The notes under the pieces: generated by a model | Database searches by the model: none | Told to the model about the DNA's origin: nothing | Seen by the model: only the letters and a program-made list of their open reading frames with translations | In this document: positions 23,349 through 34,052 of the stretch, one piece after another | Layout of the letters: every line of letters starts with the position of its first letter | Position numbering within the stretch: the first letter of the stretch is position 1 | Source: Euborellia annulipes | Lineage: Eukaryota > Arthropoda > Insecta > Dermaptera > Anisolabididae | Assembly (NCBI GenBank): GCA_023213315.1 | Contig: JAKCPI010031546.1 | Coordinates: 62,001 to 126,000 of the forward strand | Length of the DNA: 64,000 nucleotides | Direction of reading: 5' to 3' | Program-made: the position numbers and the translations under genes

Positions 23349-23395
23349 ATCGTCGACGTTTCGGAATAACATCGATCCCATCTTCAGGACGATAA
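23349..23395 (-). ncRNA. Hammerhead-like motif, P2 left arm (best core)
   Basis: Minus strand: outer strand TTATCGTC, CTGAAGA, extra T, stem II GGGA/TTCC, GAAAC, GTC, then GACGATAA, which pairs perfectly with the outer strand. A15.1/C15.2 would pair with G16.2/U16.1 as a two-pair stem III, with C17 as the cleavage base. All conserved core bases except the inserted T are present. Confidence 0.45.
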
Positions 23396-23408
23396 CAACA
23401 ATAACAGC

Positions 23409-23449
23409 TTATCGTCCTGAAGATGGGATTCCGAAAGGTCGACGATAAT
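23409..23449 (+). ncRNA. Hammerhead-like motif, P2 right arm
   Basis: TTATCGTC, CTGAAGA (23,417-23,423), extra T, GGGATTCC, then GAAAG instead of GAAAC, GTC, GACGATAA. The C15.2 to G change breaks the minimal stem III, so this copy is likely less able to fold. Confidence 0.35.
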
Positions 23450-23879
23450 CAAATAGAGTTTTTTTTTTATCACTTGCTGGCTGCCTACTACCTCTACCTG
23501 ATCCTAATAATTACCACTCAGCCATCGAATTTCTTCTACTTTAATTAATAGATTTGATGAGAGGTTCATATGCACTATTATTTGAATTAACGAAATAGTA
23601 GAGGATGAAACAGTAGAGAATTATCAATTAATGGACTGACAGATACTTAATAAAATTATAGAAACGTTTCGAATAAGCATTCAAAAATTGCCCCTTACTT
23701 TTCTGCAAAAAAAAAACATTTCTAAGTAACGTATAACAAATCGTTAGCTATTTTCTAAAAAAAAAATTATTTACTAGACGAGGCGGTTTAAAATTTTTTT
23801 TACTTATTCTAGAAGAGCAAGTGACCTAATGACCCTTCTCATGGGCAAGATCCTAAAAAACGCGATAATCTTTTTAAAT

Positions 23880-24190
23880 GAAAGGAAAAGAAAGAGAAGG
23901 AGGGATTGTCCGAGTTAGGACCGTTGGTCGTTGATGTCCCGTTGGTGGAAGGTCCCAAAGGCCGAAGGGCCAAGACCTAAAGGCCAACCAGCATGTCGAT
24001 TGCTATCCTTGAGCCCTTTTATTCTTCATTTAATCCATCGCGGGAAGGGCTTAAGAAACAACCACTGACCGACCGACCTGTTGAGTCCGGAATAACGAGA
24101 CTACCAAATGGTTCGGTTCGTTTCCTTTCCCCGACTAGAAAAATTAATTTCTCTTTTAAAGGGATGAATTTATGAAGAAAAAACTACCCT
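23880..24190. other. GC-richer block with a plus-strand open frame
   Basis: Open frame 23,993-24,175 (starts MSIAILEPFYSSFNP) in a mixed-composition block containing GGTCCCAAAGGCCGAAGGGCC. I recognise no domain. It could be a first-exon region or an old repeat. Confidence 0.25.
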
Positions 24191-24311
24191 TCTAATCACT
24201 ACGCCTTCTTATTTAAATAGGTCAAAAATTCTTATTTATCCCACGAAGGGAGAAAAAACTAAAAAGATAAGTTTTAAAACCGTTACAATATCAACTAGAG
24301 TTAGGGAATTA

Positions 24312-24850
24312 TATTTTTTGTGTCGAGATATATTTAGTTTCCGTTGATACGTATATTAAAATTCAAGATGTAAAATTTATAAAGGGAAAATATTTATATT
24401 TTCTTATCATGGGAACCATTTATCCTACCTTTCCTATGAAGTACAAGAGTAAAGTGGTCTTCAAACACTTTTGAGAGGAAAATAAGAATATACATTTTAA
24501 AGATATTCTAAAAAATATTTGATTTTTGAATTTTAATCAAAATCGTTAGAGCGGATTTAGAGAAAATAAAAAAAAACTGAAAAACTACATCAGTAAAGTA
24601 CTAGTAGTTTTTAGCGCATTTTTTTTCAAAAGCTTCGTATCAAGTGCCAACCTAACTTGATTATAAAATTTCAATCTCATAGCTTTTTTTCGTTCTTGAG
24701 GTATTTTGTTCACATACACACACAGACAGACCATGTTGCGGAAACCACTTTTTTGGATTCTGGAACTTCAAAACGTGTATATCCATCAAAATCTCGACAT
24801 TGAATTTTTGACATGAATCCAATAAGAGAAAGGTAAGAGAAAGTAAAAAG
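24312..24850 (-). mobile_element. Fam-1 element, partial copy
   Basis: Minus-orientation copy from TTTTTGTGTCGAGATATATT to the ACTTTCTC-type end (AGGTAAGAGAAAGT). It keeps CATGGGAACCATTTATCCTA, the CACACAGACAGACC microsatellite and GAATTTTTGACATGAATCC. The CTGGTGTGAC hairpin is missing. Confidence 0.65.
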
Positions 24851-26282
24851 GAATATATTTGTCAAATGAAATGATGTGACGAATTACTGTATAATTTAAG
24901 AATAACAATTCTAAGAATTCTTTAGAGTTTTGGGCGTAAAAATTTTTTATAAATTCAATCTGCTAAGGATAGGGAAAAATGAATCAATCGTTTTTGGCCA
25001 GTAATAAGATGTGAAGGCGACCAAAGAAAAAAACGCGATTCATTTCTCACGATCTTTTGAAATTATAATACCAAATTGCTTTCAAAATGATTCCGACTAC
25101 TATGTTTGCAAATATCACTCAGAATTAATGTGAAAGAACATCCTTTGTTTTCAATAAATAAATAATTTTTGATATTATACCAGTTCAGATTAGTCGAAAT
25201 TTTTACCCACATTTTTGTAGTAGAACTAGAGCTTATATTTCAAAAAAATTAAAATTTATTAAATATTTCTTCAGAAACATTTTGAGAACAAATCCATTAA
25301 TGTGGTCGGACAGAGGCATACTATTTTTAGTGAATAGAATATAATTGGAAGAATTAAATTCCTTAATTTTTTCATCAAATATTAATCCAATGAAATGTCA
25401 ATTTGGAAAATTTTTCGGCCCTCTCCTTCTCCACGATTATGGACTGAGAGTTTAAGCGTCCCCACTAATTAACAAAACCCAGCCCTATTACTTGAAACTT
25501 TACTAAAAATATTAAGCTTACTTGACAAAAACACGATTCGACATACCTTACTTATTACTATAATACTTTTATAATAGTGTTTGCAAAAATTATGATTTTA
25601 TTGAAAATTCATAATCCATTAGAAATAATTAATAATATGGAAATGATTAATAATTAAATATATCTCTAAATTGAAGAAAGAAAATTAAAAAACCATGTTT
25701 GAAATAGACTGGTTGTACACATGCACCATATTAAGACAAGTAGAAGCTGGTTGTTTGACCAGAGTGTATTTTAGGGACCTGTTTTGTTTCTGGTAGTATT
25801 GCAAGAGAGGGACAAGACTTGTTTCTCAGGATGGGACAAAATCAGCCATTATTTGCACTAAAGCATTGATAATTAAGAGTGAACGATTGGGTCTCACAAT
25901 CAGGGAGGAACCAACTATCACAAGGGGAAGAAAAAGGGCGTCTGGCACGTCTTCAATTTGAGATATATGCTCTTAATGTCAAAGGGTGCAAACGCTTCCC
26001 AACCGTCCCAGAACGGAAAATGTCCGGTGAGAAGAAGTAGTAGTAATACAAATAAAACAACCACTTTTAAAGATGGTGGAAAGTGGTCATCAGGATAACG
26101 AACTCATACTTGATTCTTGAAAAAAAAATCCAAGTTATGGATATGAGAGCATCAGTTAAAAGAGTAATCAAAAAAAAAAAAAAAAAAAAATGGTTGACTA
26201 AGCCGAGCGAACAACTTTGCCCACTGGTCTAAGAAATAATTGTAATATATAGTATTTAATTAATACTGGTTATATTCAGCCT
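24851..26282. other. AT-rich DNA; one unassigned plus-strand frame
   Basis: Mostly A/T tracts. From about 25,875 to the stop at 26,038-26,040 a plus-strand frame reads without a start codon (contains GRLARLQFEIYALNVKG and ends MSGEKK). It is better balanced in composition than its surroundings. It could be a 3' exon or a retro-copy; I recognise no family. Confidence 0.25.
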
Positions 26283-26530
26283 TTAATGGCGAAGCTCAAC
26301 TAGGGCGCCGTTTTTTAAGTTTATATATTTATAAATTATATTATAATTTTAAAGAAAACTATCAATTTTTTGGACAATCTATGGAAAGCATATGATAAAA
26401 TCACCGTCCCTGGGCTATATCTTAGGTGCCCTAAGGCCCCTATGTCGGTATCTATGGGCGCCAAAGGCTTGATGCGCCTGGGGCGGAGGGGGCGAGCGTC
26501 CCCCTTCCCCCCACCTACTGCTACTGGTTA
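26283..26530. mobile_element. GC-ended MITE related to 13,861-14,812
   Basis: Same end pieces (AACTAGGGCGCCGTTTTT on the left; GGGCGCCAAAGGCTTGATGC and GGAGGGGGCGAGCG on the right) without the Fam-1 insertion, so this shows the uninterrupted form. Confidence 0.55.
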
Positions 26531-26989
26531 TATTGTTTTGCTAAATTTTCAAATTTAATTAATTTTTTAACAAATTTATAACAAAATTAGATCCATATAG
26601 TATTATTGTATATATCATTTTACTCGGAAGAAAGTCTAGTTTCTGAATATATATTAATATAAAAAAAAAAAAATTATATATTATGCAAGAAAAAAATATT
26701 ATCCGATGTTTACCAAAAGTTTTTCAGTACTTGGCCCTTACTTCTATGCAAAATTTCAAAAGAATTTAATAAATAGATTTTGAGTTTTCGTCGGTGAAAA
26801 AAATACCACAGTGATTCTACGGACCTCAAAACGCATTTTGGCAGCTTCAGTTCAATTTCGATTTTTTTTTTTTTTTACCAATAAATTAATTTACCTACCC
26901 GATTTACGGCTGGTGCGCAAAATTAAATATAGGGTAAGAGAACGTAGAAAAATTAATATATTTTATTTTATCACGAATGTGTTTATTAA

Positions 26990-27220
26990 AGCTTTTGTGG
27001 TTTGTATTATTATAAGTTTTTAATTATAGAGCACATTTTATATTAATTATTTATTAAAAAATAAATACTGTACAACATTTTGACTGCTTATTCTGCTATC
27101 GGTTAGTTCACTTGACTCGAAGCAAGTGCACAGTACTTGGAAGCGACTGCAGAATAAGTAGTCGAAACGTACAGTATTTATATTTTGAATAAATAATTAA
27201 TACAAAATGTCTATAATTTA
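26990..27220. repeat. Palindromic repeat P3, degraded copy
   Basis: Arms TAATTATAGAGCACATTTTA...ACTGTACAACATTTTGACTGC and GTAGTCGAAACGTACAGT...CAAAATGTCTATAATT are inverted. A related copy sits at 59,690-59,990. The right arm retains GACTGC...GTAGTC and GAAAC of the hammerhead-like motif, but its core is TTGGAAG. Confidence 0.6.
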
Positions 27221-28105
27221 AAATTCCCATAATAATATTATTTTATGTTTATAGTGGTATAAAAAAGTTAGAATATTTATCTTGGATTTTTTAATTATAG
27301 AATATAGCTATCTAAAAAATAATATAATAATTAATAATGAAGGGCAGGGGAATTTGCCCCCCCCCCCAAAAAAAAAGGTTTTTTAAATTTTAAATTGTTC
27401 TAAATAATAGGTCTATAATGTATTTTAAAATATATACGGATATATAAACTGTAAATCAAATATCTTTTGGCTAAATTTGAGATGGGAGGGAGAGGGGAAG
27501 GGAGGTTAGAAGTGTTAAATTAATTATATCAAAATATTAGAGTAAATAAAATAGAGTAAAAAATTTATTTTTATAAAAATGTGGGTTTTCAAAAGAAAAA
27601 TTAACTTAATAAAAAGAACGATTTAATTAAAATATTTATCAAAATAATGTTAAACATTTTATTTTGAAGAAAATTTTTCTTTTTATAATTAATTAGATAA
27701 CCATGTTTATATAAAAAAAAAAAGAAAACATTTGTTTTTTATTTCAAAGCATTTGTATAGAAGATAAAAAAAAGAGGAGTTTGTTAGTTGTGTTCTGAAT
27801 GCGGGGGTACAGCATTTTGACAGCGAGTATCTCAGTTTGGGGTTGGGGTGGTGGTTTTTCTCTCTTTCAGCCATCTCAACGAGGGGGTGGCAGAGGGAAG
27901 AAGCGAGGGAGGGAGGGAAGGAGTGATGAAGGAGAAGGAAGATTCCATGGCCAAGGCCAACAACACCAACACTCGCTCAGATTGGAACATTTTTTTTGTT
28001 TTATTTCGTTTCCCTTTCACTTCGGCCCTTTTCATTCCTATCTCGTACTTGAGAAAATATCTTCACATTCATTCATGGATTATAATTCATTTTTATTAAT
28101 ATAAT
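27221..28105. other. A/T tracts and a purine-rich block
   Basis: A C-run at 27,356-27,367 and an imperfect GGGAGG/GAAGG block at 27,880-27,940 within a mixed-composition segment (27,780-28,050). Frames on both strands overlap and are not convincing. Confidence 0.35.
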
Positions 28106-28109
28106 AATC

Positions 28110-28262
28110 AAAATCTGATGTGACTGGACGCACAGCACACTTTCTCTTACCTTAGATAATTGAAAGTTGTATTCTGTGCTTGTCACACCAGATTTTTTGT
28201 GTCGACATATATTTAGTTTCCGACTGTATGGTACAATTGAATTCAAGATGTAAATTTTTTTT
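28110..28262 (-). mobile_element. Fam-1 fragment (hairpin end)
   Basis: Carries the terminal hairpin (TCTGATGTGACTGG...CTTGTCACACCAGA) and the following TTTTTGTGTCGACATATATT, then stops at a T-run against SINE-B. Confidence 0.6.
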
Positions 28263-28264
28263 TA

Positions 28265-28835
28265 TAAAAAACACACTTTTTTTCCATTCACACTCACATT
28301 CCACACGCATACATAGGCGCCGGAACTGGGGGGGGGGGCAAGGGTACATTGCCCCCCTGGCATCCTACAGGGGGGCAGAGGGGGCAAAATTTCTTCTTTT
28401 ATTTCATTTATTATTAAAAATGATATATTTTTCCTTTTGAAAAATAAAATCTTCTAAATTAAAAGAGTAAGAAATTCATTTTTTTCCAAATTTTTCCAAA
28501 AATTTTTGATAAAATCACTACCAAATTTTTTAAAATTTTAATTTTATTAAAATTGTGATTTTATTTAAAATTTTTAAAGTTTTATAGTAGATTTGTTTTT
28601 GTTTTATACTATTTGAACATATTAAATTATTTTAATTTTCTAAAAAAATTTTTTTGCCCCCCCCCTGATTCAAATTCGTTCCGGCGCCCCTGCACGCATA
28701 TACAGTCTTTTCGTAAACGATACTCGTTATTTGTAAATATTATTTATTGGGGGTCCATTTGATATCCAAATGGCTTAAATAAAATCATCGGACTGCCTGG
28801 GATCCGTACCCTCGACCCTTGGTACCGATATATTA
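28265..28835 (-). repeat. SINE-B copy interrupted by a hAT MITE
   Basis: Minus orientation: TG-rich tail (CATTCACACTCACATTCCAC), then after the MITE ACAGTCTTTTCGTAAACGAT, body ATCCAAATGGCTTAAATAA and tRNA-like head with TACCCTCGACCCTTGGTACC. Joining the two parts gives a normal SINE-B. Confidence 0.65.
28312..28692. mobile_element. hAT-type MITE with GGCGCCGGAAC ends
   Basis: Ends CATAGGCGCCGGAACTGGGG and CGTTCCGGCGCCCCTG, with a perfect 8-bp target duplication CACGCATA (28,304-28,311 and 28,693-28,700). Non-coding AT-rich interior with C/G runs near both ends. Confidence 0.8.
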
Positions 28836-29025
28836 AAATTCAAGATGTAATTTTTTTTTTTTTTACAAGTACAAGTACAAGAGTAAAGTGTGCTTCAAAC
28901 AGTTTTGAGATCAAAATGAGAATATACATTTAAAAGAGCATCTAAAAAAATAATTGATTTTTGAATTTTAATCAATACGTTAGAGCGAATTTTGAGAAAA
29001 TCGAAAAAAAAACTGAAAAAGTACT
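28828..29025 (-). mobile_element. Fam-1 fragment (internal)
   Basis: ATATTAAAATTCAAGATGTA, then GTACAAGAGTAAAGTGTGCT, GAATATACATTT, and CTGAAAAAGTAC. Both ends are missing. Confidence 0.55.
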
Positions 29026-29275
29026 ATTTTAAAATTTTAAAATTTGTATATAAATTTCGATTTTTTCCCGTGGGGATATTTTGAACATTTCGGAGGGAGA
29101 GGGGGGGCCCCTCTTCTGATATATATATAATCATATCGGTAAAATTATTAGTTGACAGGGCTCGAGATTTCGAATGCCTAAGGGCCTCCATCTTGTTTAA
29201 TCCGGCTCTGTAAAGATCCTATATGTACCCTTGACTAAAAAAAAATAGTTTCATCTTCCAGACCACTTAAAATAC

Positions 29276-29367
29276 CTGAAGAAGATCGTTAAAGGTGTTT
29301 AAATCAAAGAAGTATCTAATTGGCTCCGACCAAGATTGTTCATCAATGCCATTGAGATCCTCGTACC
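29276..29367 (-). CDS. Candidate internal exon of an unrecognised gene
   Basis: Minus strand: acceptor CGCTTCTAG (AG at 29,369-29,368), two leftover bases GG, then 30 codons, and donor CAG|GTATTTT (GT at 29,275-29,274) in phase 0. The peptide begins YEDLNGIDEQSWSEPIRYFF and ends DLNTFNDLLQ. The composition is typical of conserved coding sequence and very unlike the A/T surroundings. The leading GG completes the single G left by the candidate exon at 42,226-42,302 to a glycine codon. I cannot name the protein family. This is the strongest of the four orphan exons. Confidence 0.5.
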
Positions 29368-29758
29368 CTAGAAGCGATTACAGACATCTACTTTTATTTT
29401 AATCATTAAAAATGATTTAAACTTTATCTTGATAATTATCTTCACTGATAAACAAATTAGATTATTAATTTTACCTCAAAATTAAATTTTCATCATATAT
29501 GGATAATTTTTCTTACGATTTAAGGAATAATTTGGAGGCTATTAAGAATAATAAGCTTATTATTTTAGTGACTGGGAAATAAGTATATATTCAAATTCAG
29601 GACCAATTTTTATAAGAATAACCAATCAATACACCCAAGACAGGGGTGGAAGAAGTTTTCCCGTGCGTCAGACTAAAAGACGGAGGCAATTGAGGGGTAA
29701 AAAAGATAAAACAAAAATTTTTGACCAAAAATTTCAGGAAACTGGTCACTTAAGATAT

Positions 29759-29963
29759 TTATTAAAAAAAAAAAAAAAAAAAAAAAAAACAGGGCGCCGG
29801 GCAAAAGAATAGAGCATCAGACACCAAGATCGTTGTAGTGAAGCAATGCCAAGCAAGGATGAACCTCGGGTGGGAGGCCCCGAAATACCAGTGTGGGTGA
29901 AACGTTCCCCGCTTGCCATCGATAGTAAGGGAACACCTTTCGAGGTAAAAAAACTAAACAAGC
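29759..29963 (+). other. Poly(A) run followed by an open GC-richer segment
   Basis: After a homopolymer of about 26 A (29,764-29,790) the plus strand is open without a stop from about 29,808 to a possible donor GAG|GTAAAA at 29,943-29,945. It includes an ATG at 29,846 (MPSKDEPRVGGPEIPVWVKR). It could be a short exon or a retro-inserted fragment in either orientation. No family recognised. Confidence 0.25.
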
Positions 29964-29989
29964 TCTATTTTTTTATTTTATTTCAGGTC

Positions 29990-30110
29990 TTTTTCTGCAG
30001 CATCGGAGGTAATTTAGACCTATTTAAATTTATTAGTAGCTAATTTAATGGAAATTTTGATATTATGAAACGGAAACCTCTAACTCCTAGCAGAAGAGAA
30101 ACTCTCTATT
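29990..30110 (-). repeat. SINE-A, degraded copy
   Basis: Minus orientation: TTTCTGCAGCATCGGAGG tail, then GAAACGGAAACCTCTAACTC in place of the B-box region. Strongly diverged. Confidence 0.4.
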
Positions 30111-30599
30111 TTATTTACAGAATTTAAACAAATTCTTTTGAAAATAAATTGTTAATTTTATAGTTAAATTTATTAACTGTCAAGACCGAAAATGCACTTA
30201 ATCTTTCGGATTATGAATAAAATGTAGATAAAAATATTTTATTCATATACACTGTGATGCAAAAAAAATTGGAACACTGTGTTCCTTCTTCAGAAGGGTT
30301 GTTCTATTCTACCTTAATGATACTCTAATTTAAGAAACATTTAATATGAAATATCTTATACATTAAAAACTTAACACAAATATAAATCATTTTAATCAAT
30401 TGAATACAACCTAAATAAAATAAAGAAAAATATGCCGATTTTCAATTTGAGGCACAAATCAACATAATTTCGATATGTTTAGGATATTAATAAAAAATTT
30501 TGTTCTTATAAGAATTTCCAATAAAATAGACAGAGAAAAACTGAAATGAAAAGAATTTTTTTAAATTTTAGAAATTTGACGTCATCTATTATATTATAT

Positions 30600-30975
30600 C
30601 AGTGCTTCTTCTTCCCAACGGGGCCACGTATTACTCGCAGGGGGGCCGCGAGGAGTCGCAAATGTAACAAATAAATTATTATTGTTAAATAAGTTTAATA
30701 CTTGGATATAATTATAAAATTTCGCTAATGTACTGAAATGATAATATATTTGCAACTACTTAACATAGAGTCTATGTTATGTGGACACCTACACTCATTA
30801 ATCCAAACATAATAAGCGTGTTTATTTTTTTCACGTTTTAACATTAGTAATGCATATACGAAATTAAAAATTATAAATTGTTTTTTTAACCAAACTTAAT
30901 TTAAAAAAAAAATAGGGGGCCCGTGAGATATTGACTTGGTTTCCAAGGGGGCCGCGACTTTAAAAAGAAGCACTG
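30600..30975. mobile_element. hAT-like element with CAGTGCTTCTT ends
   Basis: Terminal repeats CAGTGCTTCTTCTTCCC and TAAAAAGAAGCACTG; sub-terminal GGGGGGCCGCG occurs on both sides in inverse sense. The CAGTG start resembles Charlie-type hAT ends. I found no matching 8-bp flanks, so the superfamily is tentative. Confidence 0.55.
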
Positions 30976-32139
30976 CTGGAGGTTATGTAATAAATGGAAA
31001 TGAGGCAATAAAATTTTTTTTATTAGGTCCATATCAATTATTTATATATTAGAATTTTAATCTTAATTTTATGTTAGGCTCTTTTCTTTTCATTAAAATA
31101 TATTTGTATTGTAAAAAAAAAAAAACATATTCAGGTTTTGTAATAAATAATAATTAAAATACAAATCTCAGTTAAAATCTAGGACCTGAATGAACTAGGG
31201 CCGTGATTTATTCTGGTACAAATTTTTTTTAATCGTTCATAAGATAAAATACTTCTTGAATGGATTTACACTCCCCTACGTATCTTGAATATCTTTTCAT
31301 TTAATATGCAGACGCGTGAGTGAGTGAATATAATTAGAAAATAAATTAATATTTAATTCACCTATTCACTTTACCAAAATAATTTAAGAAAGATGGTTAA
31401 CTTAGGGATAGTCTTATATGAAAGTAACAGTAAAGCTTTCTATTTAAATTTAAATATTTTTATCTAGGATTTTAAATTCCAAAGATGTTTTGAAAGAGAA
31501 GGCTCTACCTCTAATGGGGTCCAGGGAGGGGGGATATGCAGGGGACTTAGGCCTGGTGATCCTCCCCCTACCACCCGAACCAAAAAAAAAAGAAACAAGG
31601 GAGGCAGGTCGAAAAATATTTATAAGCGGAGTCTTATAAAAAAAATTAAAGTTGCCCTTCAAGCTGGACCCTCTACCTTGGATAAAGAAATTTATTAACT
31701 TCTCCTCTAATAAAATTTCTAGCTAAGTTTAAATCAAATAAATGAATCTTTAAATAGAAAATAATAATTTGATGAGTTATGGAGATCATCCCTTATATGG
31801 CTGTAACCAAAAAATTCTTTCGCTCGGGGAGGGGGGTTCGGAAGATTGAGGCAATCCCCCCTCACAAATGAACAAATTCTCAAAAATATTAAATATTTTC
31901 TATAATTTCTATTAGTTTAATAGTTTAAAATAGTTTTTTAAAATTATAATACCATATTTCTCTTTAATATTCCTCTTTATTTATAATTTTCCGGATTTTG
32001 AGAGGGGGAGTTGGACCCCCATATCTCCCCCACCTTGGTTACGGCACTTATCCCTCTTTCTAAAATAAATGAAATTTTGAAGAAAAATTACTAGAAAAAA
32101 AATTTAATTAAATTAAATATTTAAGCCCCCCCCCCCCCC
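30976..32139. other. Non-coding DNA with a small inverted-repeat element
   Basis: A/T-rich. At about 31,798-32,048 ends ATGGCTGTAACCAA and TTGGTTACGGCA are inverted around G/C runs, probably another short MITE. A G/C-rich patch lies at 31,500-31,600. No gene recognised. Confidence 0.4.
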
Positions 32140-32640
32140 CGCAGGCTTGGTGTAGGGGTTAGCTGGCCTTGTATAGTATACCAAGGGTCGCGGGTTCGGA
32201 TCTCATGCAGCCCGATTATTTTAAGTCATTTGGATACCAAATGGCTTAAATAAGATGCCTGGGCCTCAAATATATATATTATTAATATAACGATTATCGT
32301 CAGTCTTAAATGGCCTAAGTTGCCGAAAAGACTGTGTGCATGGGCGTAGCCAGACATCTTGTTAGAGGGGGGGCCAACCCATCGTTAGAGCGAGGGGGGG
32401 GGGGGTTGGTTAATATATACATAGATTATTAATTATTTATTTAAATTAAAAAAAATTAAATTAATGTAGTGGATTAGAGCGTTAAAAAAAATTCTCAATG
32501 GGAAAAATATATATTTGTTTTGTTTTTTTAATTTTTAGGACAAGCCAGGGGGGCAAAGGCCTCCCCCCTGGCTACGCCCATGGCTGTGTGAATGTGAGTG
32601 TGAGTGTGAATGAGAAAAAAGAATAAGTGTTAAAAAAAAT
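32140..32640 (+). repeat. SINE-B, near full-length, interrupted by a hAT MITE
   Basis: tRNA-like head with A-box-like TTGGTGTAGGGGTTAGC and B-box-like GGTTCGGATCTC, then TTTGGATACCAAATGGCTTA, AACGATTATCGTCAGTCTTA, TGGCCTAAGTTGCCGAAAAG, ACTGTGTG, and after the insertion a TGTGAG-rich tail with AATGAGAAAAAAG and a terminal A-run. It is the reference copy for SINE-B here. Confidence 0.7.
32339..32582. mobile_element. hAT-type MITE, copy 3, inside SINE-B
   Basis: Ends CATGGGCGTAGCCAG and CTGGCTACGCCCATG. Flanks ACTGTGTG (32,331-32,338) and GCTGTGTG (32,583-32,590) form an 8-bp target duplication with one change. Same family as the copies at 1,636 and 8,388. Confidence 0.8.
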
Positions 32641-32959
32641 ATTCTAAAATATTTTAAAATATATCTACGGATATATAAACTGTACAAAATTAAACAATTT
32701 ATTAAATAAAATATATTTTGGCCAAAATTGAGTAACTATTTATAAGTAAATTTAAAAAAAAAAAGTTTGCCTCCCCCAAGAATAAAAGTTTATCACCCCC
32801 CCCCCCCCACTCCAAGAAAAAGTTTAAAATGACGCAACTGACCACGACATTGATTCAATCAAATTCTTAGAAATGTTAAAAGACAATAAAAATGAAAGAG
32901 TTTAGTAAATGATAATACGAGTGTTGTGAGTAAAGAAAGAAGTTAGTAGAGTGGAGCCA

Positions 32960-33300
32960 CCGTCCACATGGCTGCTCTGTCCTTGGTTCTATGTTTTTGG
33001 CGGGCCCGTCGCTACCCCCTTCTCTCCACCGCCCGCCGCTATGACGTGTCTCACCAAGCAACACACGATAGGCTAAATATCTCGCGCCATTTTCCTAAAC
33101 GCCTTTGGCTTCACTTGTGTGAACCCCGTGACTCTCCCTCCCCTTACTTCAAACTACCCCACTCAAGGTAAGGGCGTCCCTTCCCCCTGCAATCCATCTT
33201 CCCCACCCGGGGCCACGCCCCTCTAACAAACATTTCGCTGGTCACTCTCACGTGGCGTGATGGTAACGTGGCGCTAGCCACATCACCAAACTAATTTCAT
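32960..33300. promoter_or_regulatory. Orphan CpG-rich promoter-like block
   Basis: Abruptly GC-rich, with CpGs, a plus-strand frame from ATG 32,968 (MAALSLVLCFWRARRYPLL, resembling a mitochondrial presequence) and a good donor AAG|GTAAGG at about 33,166. It looks like a promoter with first exon on the plus strand, but the frame does not splice in phase into the only nearby candidate exon (33,890). Confidence 0.35.
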
Positions 33301-33535
33301 CTCTCTCTAATTCACTTACTCTCATATACAAGTAAGAAAAAAATATTCTATAAAATATTTTACATTTTTTTTTTTGTTTTTTTGTTTTTAGGTTTTTTAT
33401 TAAATCGCACGCGTCATTGGAATGATGAAGAGAAGATAATTGACCCCCTCAAGGACACCAAAGTATGCTTTTTACTTACTAAAAAAATTATTTAAGCAGT
33501 TTTAGCTAGGTGGCTAATATTACACGAGATTGCAG

Positions 33536-33660
33536 TAAATTTTTTTAATTATCGACGGTGAAGCCGCTATCTTCCTCATCAGAGCAATTAAATATTAAAT
33601 AGCTTATGATAACAATTTAGCAAAACGTCGAAAATTTCACAAAGAATTTTAATTTTTTAA
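33536..33660 (-). ncRNA. Decayed hammerhead-like motif in a short repeat
   Basis: Minus strand near 33,599-33,547: AATTGCT, perfect CTGATGA, hairpin GGAAG...CTTC, then ACC where GAAAC is expected, GTC, GATAATT. AATT/AATT can pair as the outer helix. The GAAA box is lost, so it should be inactive. A partner AAAACGTCG occurs at about 33,632. Confidence 0.35.
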
Positions 33661-33689
33661 TCTATTCTCAATAAGTACAATTAAGTCAA

Positions 33690-33862
33690 AGTATCAAATG
33701 GCTTAAAAAATAATACTTCAACCCCAATATACTGTATATATATATATTCATAATAACGGTTATCGTATAAAGTCTTATATGGCCTAAGTTGCCGAAGACT
33801 GTGTGTGTTGTGTGTGTGAGTGTGAGTGGGAAAAAAAGTGTGTGTTTAAAAAAAAAAAAGTC
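33690..33862 (+). repeat. SINE-B body and tail
   Basis: TCAAATGGCTTAAAAAATAA, ATAACGGTTATCGTATAAAG, TGGCCTAAGTTGCCGAAGAC, then a TGTG-rich tail ending in an A-run. The tRNA-like head is missing. Confidence 0.6.
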
Positions 33863-33889
33863 AAAGTATTTTGCCTTACCCCCATTCAG

Positions 33890-34052
33890 AAAAAAATTTA
33901 AAAATTAATGGTAAAATGATTATGCCTAAATACCAAATTTTTTATATACGTAAATTAAATATTAGAAAGTATTCATATGGATCTGAAATTGATTTACCCC
34001 TCCACGGATTTCACAAGGTTGCTAAAAAATATGAATTTGATGTAACAAAAAA
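33890..34052 (+). CDS. Possible plus-strand exon, unrecognised
   Basis: Acceptor TTGCCTTACCCCCATTCAG (AG at 33,888-33,889) and a consensus donor AAA|GTAAGT (GT at 34,053-34,054) bracket an open frame (two leftover bases, 53 codons, two bases). The last third reads GSEIDLPLHGFHKVAKKYEF, which looks like real protein; the first third is Lys/Asn-rich as expected of A/T bias. An ATG at about 33,917 could be the start. No family recognised. Confidence 0.28.

Larger units (their letters stand above)
23312..23512. repeat. Palindromic repeat P2
   Basis: The arms mirror each other: GTAGGCAGCCAACAAGTGAT on the left, ATCACTTGCTGGCTGCCTAC on the right, and TGATTATCGTCGACG against CGTCGACGATAATCA-like words inside. 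The outer GGCAGCCA...AAGTGAT ends are also seen in P1, so P1 and P2 share termini but not interiors. Each arm carries a hammerhead-like motif. Confidence 0.75.
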
